From Methanofollis sp. (lineage in GTDB: Archaea; Halobacteriota; Methanomicrobia; Methanomicrobiales; Methanofollaceae), in assembly GCA_028696365.1 (NCBI GenBank), contig JAQVHG010000005.1, forward strand, positions 1-24,369: 24,369 nt of DNA, written 5' to 3'. The translations under genes were made by a program, and so were the position numbers. Position 1 is the first letter of the stretch. The number at the start of each line of letters is the position of its first letter. Shown one piece after another: positions 14,361-22,532 of the stretch. Under the pieces are notes generated by a model that saw only the letters and a program-made list of their open reading frames with translations, did not search any database and was not told where the DNA came from.

Positions 14361-14869
14361 TGACAAACCCAATGCAGGAACTTCACATCGACAAGATCGT
14401 CGTGCACATGTGTGTCGGCGAGAGCGGTGAGAGGCTTGTCAATGGCGAAAACATCGTCCGTGCGGTTACTGGAGCCGAACCGGTGCGTTCCATTGCAAAG
14501 AAGACGCAGCCGGCCTTTGGAGTCAGGAAAGGCGCTCCGATTGGTACCAAGGTGACCCTGCGGGGCAAGAAAGCAGAAGAGTTTTTTAAGACCGCATTTG
14601 ACATCGTCGGTCGGAAACTCTCTGCATCTGCCTTTGATAATCAGGGCAACTTCTCCTTTGGTATCGAAGAACACACCGATTTCCCGGGGCAGTCCTATGA
14701 CCCGCAGATCGGGATCTATGGGATGGACGTCAATGTCATCCTTGAGAAGAAGGGCGTCAGAATCGCACGCAGGATGATCGCACGCCGAAAACTTCCGGCT
14801 AAGCAGACCGTCACCCGTGACGAAGCGATCGCCTTTATGACCGAGCACTATGGCATGGAGGAGCAGTGA
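14360..14869 (+). CDS. rpl5: Large subunit ribosomal protein L5 (uL5)
   Basis: A 169-residue archaeal L5 (eukaryotic L11 type). Signature stretches are KIVVHMCVGESGERL, PAFGVRKGAPIGTKVTLRG and YGMDVNVILEKKGVRIA. It binds 5S rRNA and contacts P-site tRNA in the central protuberance. The ATG overlaps the S4e stop; a second in-frame ATG at 14372 is possible. Confidence 0.95.
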   Translation: MTNPMQELHIDKIVVHMCVGESGERLVNGENIVRAVTGAEPVRSIAKKTQPAFGVRKGAPIGTKVTLRGKKAEEFFKTAFDIVGRKLSASAFDNQGNFSFGIEEHTDFPGQSYDPQIGIYGMDVNVILEKKGVRIARRMIARRKLPAKQTVTRDEAIAFMTEHYGMEEQ

Positions 14870-15027
14870 TGGCAGACAAAGAACAGAAGAAGAGTTTCGG
14901 ACGCGGCGCAAATGAGTGCCGGATCTGTGGCAGGAAACAAGGTCTTGTTCGCAGGTACAATATCATGTTCTGCCGGCAGTGCTTCCGTGAATGGGCCCCC
15001 AAGATGGGCTTTAAGAAGATGAACTGA
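14869..15027 (+). CDS. rps14: Small subunit ribosomal protein S14 (uS14), zinc-binding form
   Basis: A short 52-residue gene. The ATG at 14869 overlaps the L5 stop (TGATGG). The product has two Cys pairs, C17-x2-C20 (ECRICG) and C35-x2-C38 (FCRQCF), the zinc-binding C+ form, followed by FREWAPKMGFKKMN, the typical archaeal ending. It sits in the 30S head near S3 and S10. S8 begins 11 nt downstream after a GAGGTAG. Confidence 0.95.
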   Translation: MADKEQKKSFGRGANECRICGRKQGLVRRYNIMFCRQCFREWAPKMGFKKMN

Positions 15028-15038
15028 GGTAGAGTAAA

Positions 15039-15431
15039 ATGGCACGACTGAACACAATTGCAGATGCGATGAGCGCCATCAAGAACGCCAGCGACGGCGG
15101 GAAGTCCTCAGTCATCGTCGAGCCCGGAAGCAAACTCCTTGGCGCCATGCTTGGGATCATGCAGGAATCTGGGTATATCGGCGAGTTTGAATATATCGAG
15201 GACGGCCGCGGCGGTCAGTTCAAGGTGACGCTCATCGGTCAGATCAACCGGTGCGGTGCGATCTCCCCACGCTTTGCCACCACTCTTGAAGAGATGGAGG
15301 CGTGGGAGACGAGGTACCTCCCGGCAAAGGGCTTTGGGCTCCTCATGGTCTCGACGTCGAAGGGCGTAATTTCACATGATCAGGCCCGTCGTGATGGTAT
15401 CGGCGGTGAACTCCTGGGATATGTATACTGA
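15039..15431 (+). CDS. rps8: Small subunit ribosomal protein S8 (uS8)
   Basis: A 130-residue S8, archaeal form (eukaryotic S15A). The N-terminus ARLNTIADAMSAIKNASDGG and the C-terminal GVISHDQARRDGIGGELLGY are diagnostic. S8 binds helix 21 of 16S rRNA; in E. coli it represses the spc operon at L5, a mechanism not shown for archaea. Confidence 0.96.
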   Translation: MARLNTIADAMSAIKNASDGGKSSVIVEPGSKLLGAMLGIMQESGYIGEFEYIEDGRGGQFKVTLIGQINRCGAISPRFATTLEEMEAWETRYLPAKGFGLLMVSTSKGVISHDQARRDGIGGELLGYVY

Positions 15432-15442
15432 GGTGGAGGAGA

Positions 15443-15967
15443 ATGACAACTGAGAAGAGAGTAGCGATCCCTGAGGGGGTCACGGTCTCGATCGAGGGCT
15501 TTACCGTCTCGGTGAAAGGTCCGAAGGGTGAGATCTCACGTGACATGCGTTACCCCGGTGTCTCTATTGTTCTTGAGGACAATGAGGTCGTCGTCTCCAC
15601 TGAATTAACCAGGAGGCGCATCGCTGCCATGATCGGCACCTATACCTCACATATCCAGAATATGGTCGATGGTGTCAATAAGGGCTTTGAGTACCACATG
15701 AAAGTGGTCTATGCTCACTTCCCGATCCAGATCAAGCTCCAGGGGGATCTCCTCTCCATCAACAACTTCCTTGGGGAGAAGCAGCCGAGGGTTGCAAAGG
15801 TTCTTCCTGGCGTTGAGGTCAAGGTCGGCAATGACGAATTGACCATCACTGGCATCGACAAAGAGCGTGTTGGGGCGACTGCAGCGAAGATCGAGCGGGC
15901 GACAAAAGTCCGCAATCGCGACACGCGGGTCTTCCAGGACGGAATTTATATTGTGCAGAAGGCGTGA
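15443..15967 (+). CDS. rpl6: Large subunit ribosomal protein L6 (uL6)
   Basis: A 174-residue two-domain protein of eukaryotic L9 type. The segment IEGFTVSVKGPKGEISRDMR marks the N-terminal domain, and NFLGEKQPRVAKVLPGVEVK the second domain. L6 lies near the sarcin-ricin loop and the factor-binding site. A GAGGTGGAGGA stretch precedes the ATG. Its stop overlaps the L32e start. Confidence 0.95.
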   Translation: MTTEKRVAIPEGVTVSIEGFTVSVKGPKGEISRDMRYPGVSIVLEDNEVVVSTELTRRRIAAMIGTYTSHIQNMVDGVNKGFEYHMKVVYAHFPIQIKLQGDLLSINNFLGEKQPRVAKVLPGVEVKVGNDELTITGIDKERVGATAAKIERATKVRNRDTRVFQDGIYIVQKA

Positions 15968-16413
15968 TGGAGATGGTAGACGAGAAGATTCGGTTAATCC
16001 GTGTCCGGTCCCAGAAGACTGGATGCACGTTCCAGCGCCAGTGTCTCCACTCAAAGAAGAAACTGAAGGACGCCTGGAGGAGACCCCGTGGTCTGACCAG
16101 TAAGCAGCGGAAGCAGTACAAGGCAAAGGGCGCACACCCGCAGGCGGGATATGGTTCCCCAGTGGCGGTGCGCGGCATGCACCCGAGTGGCTACTTTGAA
16201 GTGCTGGTCAACACTCCTGCCGAACTTGAGGGGCTTAACCCTGAGGAGCAGGCGGTGCGGATTGCGAGCGGCGTCGGGAAGAGAAAGCGGATCGAGATCC
16301 AGCAGAAGGCTCTTGAGGCTGGGCTGAAAGTGCTGAATGCAAAGGATCTCTCGAAGGCGCCCGTTGAAGAGGCTGTCGAAGATGACGTAGAGGAGGATGA
16401 AGCAGATGAGTGA
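15967..16413 (+). CDS. rpl32e: Large subunit ribosomal protein L32e (eL32) with acidic tail
   Basis: A 148-residue protein present only in archaea and eukaryotes. The core WRRPRGLTSKQRKQYKAKGA and GYGSPVAVRGMHPSGYFEVL identifies it. The ATG at 15967 overlaps the L6 stop (TGATG); an ATG at 15973 would remove two residues. The C-terminus ends in an acid-only tail (EEAVEDDVEEDEADE), and the last 8 bases overlap L19e. Confidence 0.93.
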   Translation: MEMVDEKIRLIRVRSQKTGCTFQRQCLHSKKKLKDAWRRPRGLTSKQRKQYKAKGAHPQAGYGSPVAVRGMHPSGYFEVLVNTPAELEGLNPEEQAVRIASGVGKRKRIEIQQKALEAGLKVLNAKDLSKAPVEEAVEDDVEEDEADE

Positions 16414-16861
16414 TCTTTCAGCTCAGAAGCGGCTTGCGGCGGCTGTACTCAACTGTGGAGTCAACCGTGTACGGTTTGACCCCGCGCGTCTTTCTGACAT
16501 TGAGACTGCGATCTCGCGTGCCGAGATCAGGGAACTCGTCGGCGAGGGCGCGATCAAGACGGCCACGGTGAAGGGTAACAGCCGCGGTCGTGCGCGGGTC
16601 CGGGCGGCTAAGCGTGCATATGGCCACAAGAAAGGGTATGGCCGGAGGAAAGGTACTGCTGGCGCTCGTAACCCGTCGAAAAGCCAGTGGATGCAGAGAA
16701 TTCGGGCGATCAGAGCGACACTCCGCGAGATGCGGGATGAAGGTTCCATCGACCGCCGGACCTATCGCCGTCTGTACCGGCGTGCGGCTGGTGGCCAGTT
16801 CAGGAGCCGGGCGCACCTGATCACCCATGTTGAGATGATTACGAAAGGGAGGGTTGAATAA
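16406..16861 (+). CDS. rpl19e: Large subunit ribosomal protein L19e (eL19)
   Basis: A 151-residue archaeal/eukaryotic L19e. The start ATG 16406 (MSDLSAQKRLAAAVLNCG) is placed by the AGGAGG at 16391-16396; an ATG at 16397 sits directly on that motif and is unlikely. The Arg/Lys/Gly-rich middle, AYGHKKGYGRRKGTAGARNP, is the family signature, and the long C-terminal helix reaches toward the small subunit. Confidence 0.95.
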   Translation: MSDLSAQKRLAAAVLNCGVNRVRFDPARLSDIETAISRAEIRELVGEGAIKTATVKGNSRGRARVRAAKRAYGHKKGYGRRKGTAGARNPSKSQWMQRIRAIRATLREMRDEGSIDRRTYRRLYRRAAGGQFRSRAHLITHVEMITKGRVE

Positions 16862-16863
16862 AT

Positions 16864-17391
16864 ATGGCGACCGGAGCACGGTATTTTGTTCCATTCCGTA
16901 GGAGGAAAGAGGGCCGGACCAATTATCATGCAAGGATGAAACTCCTTCTCTCTGAGACTCCTCGGATGGTCGTCCGCAAAACCAACCGCCAGATCATCTG
17001 TCAACTGGTGGTGCCTGGAGAGCAGGGAGATCAGACTCTGATCTCAGCCTACTCCAAAGAACTGACCGGTCTTGGCTACGAGGGCTCGACGTCGAGCACC
17101 CCTGCGGCCTACTTGACCGGGATGCTCTTTGCGAAGAAGGCTCTTGCAGCAGGTTACGATGAGGCAGTCCTTGATATCGGGCTTGCGCGTGCGCAGTCCG
17201 GTGCCCGCCTCTTCGCCGCACTGAAGGGTGCGGTCGAGGTGGGGCTGGAAGTGCCGCATGGCGAAGAGATTCTCCCTGACGACGAGCGGACCAACGGTTC
17301 GGTGATTGCAGCATATGCTCCTGAAAGGGCTGGGAACCTCGTCGAGAACGTTGAAAAAGTGGCAGAGGCCATCATGAAGGAGCTGGAGTGA
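16864..17391 (+). CDS. rpl18: Large subunit ribosomal protein L18 (uL18)
   Basis: A 175-residue L18 of archaeal length (eukaryotic L5 type; bacterial ~117). It starts MATGARYFVPFRRRKEGRTN and includes TPAAYLTGMLFAKKALAAGY and AVLDIGLARAQSGARLFAAL. It binds 5S rRNA together with L5. Two nucleotides separate it from L19e and one from S5. Confidence 0.95.
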   Translation: MATGARYFVPFRRRKEGRTNYHARMKLLLSETPRMVVRKTNRQIICQLVVPGEQGDQTLISAYSKELTGLGYEGSTSSTPAAYLTGMLFAKKALAAGYDEAVLDIGLARAQSGARLFAALKGAVEVGLEVPHGEEILPDDERTNGSVIAAYAPERAGNLVENVEKVAEAIMKELE

Positions 17392-17392
17392 T

Positions 17393-18010
17393 ATGGCGTA
17401 CGAACAGGAACCCTGGGTCCCGTCGACCGGGCTTGGCCGTGCTGTTGCGGCAGGCGAGATCGCGAGCATCGATGAGGTGCTCGATAGCGGGAAGCCAATT
17501 AAGGAGGCTCAGATCGTCGATGCCTTCCTCCCTGACCTGGACGATGAGGTACTTGACGTCTCGATGGTCCAGCGGATGACCGACTCTGGCAGGCGTGTCA
17601 AGTTCAGGGCTGTTGTAATCGTCGGTAACCACGACGGCTACATCGGTCTGGGGCAGGCCAAGGACGCACAGGTCGGAAACGCAATCCGAAAGGCAATTGA
17701 GAATGCAAAGACCAACCTCATCAAGGTACGCCGTGGCTGCGGGAGTTGGGAGTGCGGGTGTGGATCCGCGCACTCGATCCCAGTGCAGGTCAAGGGCAAG
17801 GCTGGCAGTGTCAGGGTCACTCTGATGCCGGCACCGCAGGGGATCGGTCTGGTAACCGGTGAGATCGGTAGGAAAGTCCTCGATTTCGCTGGAGTTAAGG
17901 ATATCTGGGCCTTCTCAAGCGGGAAGACCAGGACGACCATCAACTATGCCAAGGCGACCTTCAATGCGTTGAAGGCAACGAATATGATCCGGACTGGAGG
18001 AGCAGAGTAA
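17393..18010 (+). CDS. rps5: Small subunit ribosomal protein S5 (uS5)
   Basis: A 205-residue archaeal S5 (eukaryotic S2 type). The dsRNA-binding domain is seen as VVIVGNHDGYIGLGQAKDAQ, followed by a Cys-containing loop RGCGSWECGCGSAH and the C-terminal PQGIGLVTGEIGRKVLDFAG. S5 shapes decoding fidelity at the mRNA entry. The CxCxxxxCxC-type cluster is a usual archaeal/eukaryotic feature of this position. Confidence 0.96.
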   Translation: MAYEQEPWVPSTGLGRAVAAGEIASIDEVLDSGKPIKEAQIVDAFLPDLDDEVLDVSMVQRMTDSGRRVKFRAVVIVGNHDGYIGLGQAKDAQVGNAIRKAIENAKTNLIKVRRGCGSWECGCGSAHSIPVQVKGKAGSVRVTLMPAPQGIGLVTGEIGRKVLDFAGVKDIWAFSSGKTRTTINYAKATFNALKATNMIRTGGAE

Positions 18011-18011
18011 A

Positions 18012-18473
18012 ATGTTTGCAGTCGTGCAGGTACGTGGCGTTGTGAACACCCGCCGCGACATCAAAGACACGCTCAAGATGCTCCGTCTTCACCACGTCAA
18101 TCACTGTGTGCTGGTCCCTGACACCCCCACATATCTGGGGATGATCAGGAAGGTCAAGGACTATGTCGCCTATGGTGAGGTGGATGAGCGGACCATTGCG
18201 ACGCTTCTCTCCACTCGTGGCCGTCTGACCGGTAACGTCAGGCTTACCGACGTGTATGTCCGTGACCACTCCCAGTTTGCGAGCATTGAAGAGTTCGCAG
18301 CAGCGGTCTGCAAGGGTGAAGCGACGATGCAGGACATCCCAGAACTGAAACCAGTTCTGCGTCTCCACCCCCCGCGCAAAGGACACCGGACGATCAAGCG
18401 CACCTTCCAGCAGGGGGGGGCGCTCGGGAACTATGGGGAGGATATCAATGACCTCCTCTACAGGATGAGGTGA
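18012..18473 (+). CDS. rpl30: Large subunit ribosomal protein L30 (uL30)
   Basis: A 153-residue protein of the archaeal/eukaryotic L7 type, much longer than bacterial L30 (~60). The N-terminal ferredoxin-like core reads VVQVRGVVNTRRDIKDTLKM and LRLHHVNHCVLVPDT. The C-terminal extension ends HPPRKGHRTIKRTFQQGGAL. It binds 23S rRNA near 5S rRNA. Confidence 0.95.
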   Translation: MFAVVQVRGVVNTRRDIKDTLKMLRLHHVNHCVLVPDTPTYLGMIRKVKDYVAYGEVDERTIATLLSTRGRLTGNVRLTDVYVRDHSQFASIEEFAAAVCKGEATMQDIPELKPVLRLHPPRKGHRTIKRTFQQGGALGNYGEDINDLLYRMR

Positions 18474-18478
18474 ATGGG

Positions 18479-18904
18479 ATGCCTACCAACACACGCTCGA
18501 AATATCGCGGATCCAAGACCTGCGGTGGCGGAACGCATAAGAACCGTCGTGGTGCCGGGAACCGTGGAGGTAGAGGACGGGCTGGACACCGTGATCATCG
18601 CCTGACTCACTATCTCCTTGCAAACCAGATCCACAATGGGAAGCATGGCTTTACCAGTGTCAGCAAGGTTGAGGTTCCAGTGCTGGATGTCGGGGATATC
18701 GATCAGATGATCGAATTCCTGGTCCAGGTCGGGATCGCAGAGGAGAGTGAAGGGCTGATCGTTCTTGATCTTGCAGAGATCGGGATCGAGAAAGTCCTCG
18801 GCGGTGGGCGAGTCACCCATGCCCTTAAGATTAGTGCAGCGGCGTTTTCAACGCAGGCTAAAGAGAAGATTGAGGCGGCCGGCGGTCAGGCTCTGACCAA
18901 CTGA
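18479..18904 (+). CDS. rpl15: Large subunit ribosomal protein L15 (uL15)
   Basis: A 141-residue L15 (eukaryotic L27a type). The start ATG 18479 (MPTNTRSKYRGSKTCGGG) follows GAGGTGA at 18467-18473; a GTG at 18470 lies inside that motif. The Gly/Arg/His-rich N-terminus KNRRGAGNRGGRGRAGHRDH threads into 23S rRNA, and the globular C-terminal domain is VEVPVLDVGDIDQM onward. Last ribosomal gene of the cluster. Confidence 0.95.
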   Translation: MPTNTRSKYRGSKTCGGGTHKNRRGAGNRGGRGRAGHRDHRLTHYLLANQIHNGKHGFTSVSKVEVPVLDVGDIDQMIEFLVQVGIAEESEGLIVLDLAEIGIEKVLGGGRVTHALKISAAAFSTQAKEKIEAAGGQALTN

Positions 18905-18936
18905 GCCCCCTCGTTTTTTTGATTGGTGGGAACCAC
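18905..18936 (+). promoter_or_regulatory. L15-secY spacer with T7 tract
   Basis: The largest gap inside the operon (32 nt) holds CCCCCTCG followed by seven T (18914-18920), then GGTGGG (18925-18930) as Shine-Dalgarno for secY. Oligo-T is an archaeal termination signal, so partial termination between ribosomal and secretion genes is possible. Confidence 0.35.
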
Positions 18937-20370
18937 ATGGGGAATCTGCTGGATAGAATGGAGCCTTTCCTTGCGGCGATGCCCGCAGTAAAGTCTCCGG
19001 AGGGCCATGTTCACTTCAAGAACAAATTGATGTGGACCGCTGCAATCCTATTACTGTACTTCTTCTTGACCAATATTCCTGTCTTTGGCCTTGACGCCAG
19101 TTCCCAGGACACATTCCTGTACTTCCGTGCCCTTCTTGCTGGTGCGAGCGGGTCTATTGTGCACCTGGGTATCGGGCCAATCGTGACAGCGTCCATCGTG
19201 CTCCAGCTCCTGAAGGGTGCGGATCTGATCCCGATCGATACCTCAGAAGCACGTGGGCAGATCATGTACATGGGGCTTCAGAAGCTCTTGATCTTCGTCA
19301 TGATCATCCTTGAGGCGGCTCCGAACCTCTTCGGAGGATTTATGCGCCCAGATATGGAGATAGCCCAGGCACTCTTTGGAGGGAGCGCGGCTGCGGTCTC
19401 GTTCCTGATCTTCCTGCAGATCTGTATAGGTGGGGTGCTGATCTTCCTCATGGATGAGGTGGTCACCAAGTGGGGGCTTGGCTCTGGTGTAGGGCTCTTT
19501 ATCATTGCCGGGATCTCACAGAGTTTGATCAACGGCTTCTTGAACTGGGAAGCAGTGGCCGACCCCTATCCGGTGGGTTTCTTCCCCAGGATCTTTGCGA
19601 TTGGTGTCTCTGGCGGGAACTTCATCCAATACTTTGGAGCAGATCTCCTGGCATTTGTGACGACGGTTGCGATCTTCCTGATCGTGGTCTATGTGGAGTC
19701 CACACGGATTGAGATCCCGCTTGCCCATGCACGGGTAAGAGGTGCACGGGCGCGTTTCCCGGTGAAGCTCATCTATGCATCAGTCCTGCCGATGATCTTA
19801 GTGAGGGTGCTCCAGGCAAACATCCAGATGTTTGGGATGTTCCTCTCCAATATCGGGATCACGGTGTTGGGACGGTTTGAAAACCAGGCCCCGGTCGATG
19901 GGCTGATGTACTTCCTGGCCCCGATCAACAGTCCCCAGGACTGGATGTGGTGGGTCCACGACCTTGGGCATGCTCCATGGGAGGTTCTGCTCAGGCTCGG
20001 GATCGATGCCACGTTCATGGTCGTTGGTGGTGCAATCTTCGCACTCTTCTGGGTGAAGACGGCCGGTCTCGATTCGAAGCACGTGGCCAGACAGATCCAG
20101 ATGTCGGGGATGCAGATCCCAGGATACCGGCGGAACACCCAGGTGCTCATCAAGTACCTCGACCGCTATATCCCGAGGGTTACGGTCATCGGTGGCGTGC
20201 TCATTGGTCTGTTGAGTGTGTTTGCAAACCTCTTTGGTGTGATAGGTGGAGTGACTGGTACTGGGTTGCTGCTGACGGTCAGTATTACCTATAGGCTGTA
20301 CGAGGAAGTGGCAAGCGAACAGATTATGGAGATGTATCCGTTCATGCGGCAGTTCTTCGGGAGAGAATGA
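18937..20370 (+). CDS. secY: Protein translocase subunit SecY (Sec61 alpha)
   Basis: A 477-residue polytopic membrane protein with about ten hydrophobic segments, the normal SecY layout. TM1 follows FKNKLMWTAAILLLYFFLTN; the plug/TM2 region follows VFGLD; the cytosolic loop HARVRGARARFPVKLIYASV and the final loop IQMSGMQIPGYRRNTQVLIK bind the ribosome. It forms the protein-conducting channel with SecE and Sec-beta, which are not in the window. The ATG at 18937 (MGNLLDRMEPFL) is chosen for its GGTGGG at 6 nt spacing; an upstream TTG at 18919 lies before that site. Its stop abuts adkA. Confidence 0.97.
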   Translation: MGNLLDRMEPFLAAMPAVKSPEGHVHFKNKLMWTAAILLLYFFLTNIPVFGLDASSQDTFLYFRALLAGASGSIVHLGIGPIVTASIVLQLLKGADLIPIDTSEARGQIMYMGLQKLLIFVMIILEAAPNLFGGFMRPDMEIAQALFGGSAAAVSFLIFLQICIGGVLIFLMDEVVTKWGLGSGVGLFIIAGISQSLINGFLNWEAVADPYPVGFFPRIFAIGVSGGNFIQYFGADLLAFVTTVAIFLIVVYVESTRIEIPLAHARVRGARARFPVKLIYASVLPMILVRVLQANIQMFGMFLSNIGITVLGRFENQAPVDGLMYFLAPINSPQDWMWWVHDLGHAPWEVLLRLGIDATFMVVGGAIFALFWVKTAGLDSKHVARQIQMSGMQIPGYRRNTQVLIKYLDRYIPRVTVIGGVLIGLLSVFANLFGVIGGVTGTGLLLTVSITYRLYEEVASEQIMEMYPFMRQFFGRE

Positions 20371-20943
20371 ATGTCCGGAAAGAGAGTAGTGATCACGGGT
20401 GTGCCCGGGGTGGGCAAGACCACGGTGATCGAAGAGTCTATGAAGCGGCTTGCAGGGGAGGGGGTCCCCTACAAGGCCGTCAATTTTGGCACCTGTATGT
20501 TTGAGACCGCGAGGGCGGAGGGCAAGGTTGAGGACCGCGATCAGATGCGGACCCTTGACAAGGATGTCCAGAAGGAGCTCCAGAGGCTCGCCGGCAAGCG
20601 AATCGGTGAGATGGAAGGAAATATCATCGTGGACACTCATGCCTCGGTGAAGACTCCTGTCGGCTACCTGCCAGGTCTGCCTGCGTGGGTGCTGACCGAG
20701 CTCAAGCCTGATATGGTGGTGCTGGTCGAGACTGATGCAGACCAGATCCTGATGCGCCGGATGGGCGATGAGAGCCGCCGACGTGACCCTGAGGGTAGCC
20801 GTTCGATTGCGGAGCACCAGGAGATCAACCGTGCTTTTGCAGCGGCATATGGGATGATGACCGGGTGCACGGTCCAGATTGTTAGAAATGCGGATTATCT
20901 CCTTGATCATGCGGTCGAGGCGATGGCCAAGGTCCTGAGGTGA
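20371..20943 (+). CDS. adkA: Adenylate kinase, archaeal type
   Basis: A 190-residue P-loop kinase converting ATP + AMP to 2 ADP in the cytoplasm. The Walker A loop is GVPGVGKTT at residues 10-18. Archaeal AdkA differs from bacterial Adk and lacks its LID zinc domain; MVVLVETDADQILMRRMGDE and RRRDPEGSRS, with Arg residues for phosphate binding, are visible. Placement right after secY is the common archaeal arrangement and the start abuts the secY stop. Confidence 0.94.
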   Translation: MSGKRVVITGVPGVGKTTVIEESMKRLAGEGVPYKAVNFGTCMFETARAEGKVEDRDQMRTLDKDVQKELQRLAGKRIGEMEGNIIVDTHASVKTPVGYLPGLPAWVLTELKPDMVVLVETDADQILMRRMGDESRRRDPEGSRSIAEHQEINRAFAAAYGMMTGCTVQIVRNADYLLDHAVEAMAKVLR

Positions 20944-20946
20944 GGC

Positions 20947-21549
20947 ATGGGAGCCAAGAAGGATCGTAGCAGCATGATCTTGTTCGCTCTCACGCTGGTG
21001 CTGATGGGGTCATACGCGATCCCGTGGGTAAGGGAGAGCGTCGGCGGTGCGATGGACCTCATCTTTGGACACCTGGTGGACGTCTATGGTATTCCATTCT
21101 TTGTGCTGATTATGATCCTCTCGGCGATCACTGGTCTGTACTCTTCGCTGATCCAGAAGTACACCATCGATTATGAGAAGATGCAGCGGGTGCAGGCGAG
21201 GATGAAGGAGTTCCAGAAGGAGTTCCGTGAGGCTCAACTGGGTGGTGACGAGAAGAAGTTGAAGAAACTTGAGGCAAAGAGGGATAGGATGATGCAGGAG
21301 CAGCTGGAACTCTCCAAGCAGCAGTTCAAGCCGATGGCATTGATCCTCCTCTTGACGGTTCCGATCTTCTTCTGGCTTCTCTTCCGTCTCCCTGGTGTCG
21401 AGCAGACGATGACGCTCCCCTATGCGGGAACGCTTGGGTTCACGGATGTGGTCCTTTGGTTCTTCCCGATCTGGATCTTGTGGTATATGATCTGTTCGCT
21501 TGCGATCAGTCAGGTAATCAGGAAATCGCTTAATATTGGGGGGCTATAG
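20947..21549 (+). CDS. DUF106/EMC3-TMCO1-type membrane protein (YidC-like insertase homologue)
   Basis: A 200-residue membrane protein. Hydrophobic segments are at about 11-28, 48-68, 129-147 and 167-191; between the second and third lies a highly charged helical stretch (70-127) likely to form a cytosolic coiled coil. This layout, and position beside secY, match the archaeal DUF106 family, related to YidC/Oxa1, Get1 and EMC3 insertases. It probably assists membrane protein insertion at the ribosome-Sec site. Three bases separate it from adkA and none from cmk. Confidence 0.88.
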   Translation: MGAKKDRSSMILFALTLVLMGSYAIPWVRESVGGAMDLIFGHLVDVYGIPFFVLIMILSAITGLYSSLIQKYTIDYEKMQRVQARMKEFQKEFREAQLGGDEKKLKKLEAKRDRMMQEQLELSKQQFKPMALILLLTVPIFFWLLFRLPGVEQTMTLPYAGTLGFTDVVLWFFPIWILWYMICSLAISQVIRKSLNIGGL

Positions 21550-22077
21550 ATGCGGATTACAGTCAGTGGGCCGCCAGGTAGTGGGACGACGTCGCTTGCC
21601 CGGTACCTTGCTGAGAAACACGGGTTGAGGGTGATCTCAGCCGGTGAGATGTTCAGGACGCTTGCGAAAGAGCGCGGGGTCAGTCTTGCCGAGTTCGGGA
21701 AGCTTGCCGAGTCTGACCCGGCGGTGGACAAGCTCATCGATGCACGTCAGAAGGAGATTGCCGAGGCTGAGGATAGTATCGTGGCCGAGGGGAGGCTGTC
21801 TGGCTGGATGGTCGCAAACGCGGACCTGAAGATCTGGTTGTCGGCGTCGATTGACTGTCGGACAGTACGGATCTCCTCACGGGACGGCGAGGGAGAGGAC
21901 GAAGCACGCAGGCATACTGAGGAGAGGCAGGTCTGCGAGAGGGGGCGTTATCTCTCCTATTATAATATCGATATCGATGATCTCTCGGTCTATGATCTGG
22001 TCCTCAGTTCTGAGCGTTGGGATATCGATGGGCTAGGTGCGATCGTCGATGCGGCGATTGATTCCTTGCATGAATAA
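21550..22077 (+). CDS. cmk: Cytidylate (CMP) kinase, archaeal type
   Basis: A 175-residue P-loop kinase phosphorylating CMP/dCMP. The N-terminal loop is GPPGSGTTS at 7-15, where Thr replaces the usual Walker A Lys, a variation I believe occurs in archaeal Cmk but cannot verify here. The NMP-binding segment ISAGEMFRTLAKERGVSLAEF and VAEGRLSGWM fit the family. It is the last gene of the operon. The L14e and Cbf5 genes that follow cmk in many euryarchaea are absent; an oligo-T tract and repeat elements follow. Confidence 0.93.
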   Translation: MRITVSGPPGSGTTSLARYLAEKHGLRVISAGEMFRTLAKERGVSLAEFGKLAESDPAVDKLIDARQKEIAEAEDSIVAEGRLSGWMVANADLKIWLSASIDCRTVRISSRDGEGEDEARRHTEERQVCERGRYLSYYNIDIDDLSVYDLVLSSERWDIDGLGAIVDAAIDSLHE

Positions 22078-22087
22078 TTCTTTTTTT
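22078..22087 (+). terminator. Oligo-T terminator of the ribosomal protein operon
   Basis: Immediately after the cmk stop the sequence is TTCTTTTTTT, a run of seven T after TTC. Archaeal transcription ends on such tracts without a hairpin, and the gene order stops here. Confidence 0.6.
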
Positions 22088-22133
22088 GCTGCGTAGAGAT
22101 TCTCTGTCTTGAAACGGAAATGCACGGTAGATC

Positions 22134-22166
22134 GAAGATCTCCCCGCCAAGGAGATGTTCTCGAAC
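22134..22166 (+). repeat. GAAGATC hairpin unit, degenerate third copy
   Basis: GAAGATC (22134-22140) and GATGTTC (22154-22160) pair with one mismatch around a longer loop, followed by TCGAAC as in the two other copies. The remainder of 22088-22217 holds no gene. Confidence 0.4.
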
Positions 22167-22217
22167 TCACCCATGTGCTTTTATGTCGGTGGCGCTCTGC
22201 GATAGTCACAGATTTTC

Positions 22218-22452
22218 GGTTCTGGAGGAACCCTCACCAATTTGAATCTCTCTGGCGGGGGGCTTGCCGCCCCCCCGAATCCCCCGCGACACGATAGGTC
22301 GAAGAGGGCAGCACTCTCTTTATAGTCATCTATTCTGCCTTCCCGACCCTATCGTGATCCCTGGGGCCTGGGGGCAGAGCCCCCGGCGGGAAGAAGAGGA
22401 AGGCGATTATGTCATGCGTATACTAAAAATAGGCAAGGGTTTCTACAGAGCC
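22218..22452 (+). mobile_element. MITE-like element, full-length copy (copy A)
   Basis: 235 bp from GGTTCTGGAGGAA to GTTTCTACAGAGCC. It contains two G/C hairpins: GGGGGGC-TTGCC-GCCCCCC near the left and GGGGGC-AGA-GCCCCC near the right, with CTCTTTAT and TGCCTTCCCGACCCTATC between them. The flanking octamers AGATTTTC (22210-22217) and CAATTTTC (22453-22460) agree at six of eight positions, compatible with an old target duplication. No coding capacity. Confidence 0.65.
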
Positions 22453-22491
22453 CAATTTTCCATCTTCTCAAGTACCCTCTGGTTGCACATC

Positions 22492-22525
22492 GAAGATCAG
22501 AGATCTTCTCGAACAAGTTCGAGAA
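22492..22525 (+). repeat. GAAGATC double hairpin unit
   Basis: GAAGATC-AGA-GATCTTC (22492-22508) overlaps TTCTCGAAC-AA-GTTCGAGAA (22506-22525), two perfect and mutually exclusive stems of 7 and 9 bp. It lies in the 88-bp spacer between copies A and B. Confidence 0.55.
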
Positions 22526-22532
22526 TATTTCT

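Noticed and set aside
19798..20910. Long minus-strand frame of 370 codons opposite secY and adkA
   Set aside because: His/Asp-rich shadow translation spanning two well-identified plus-strand genes.
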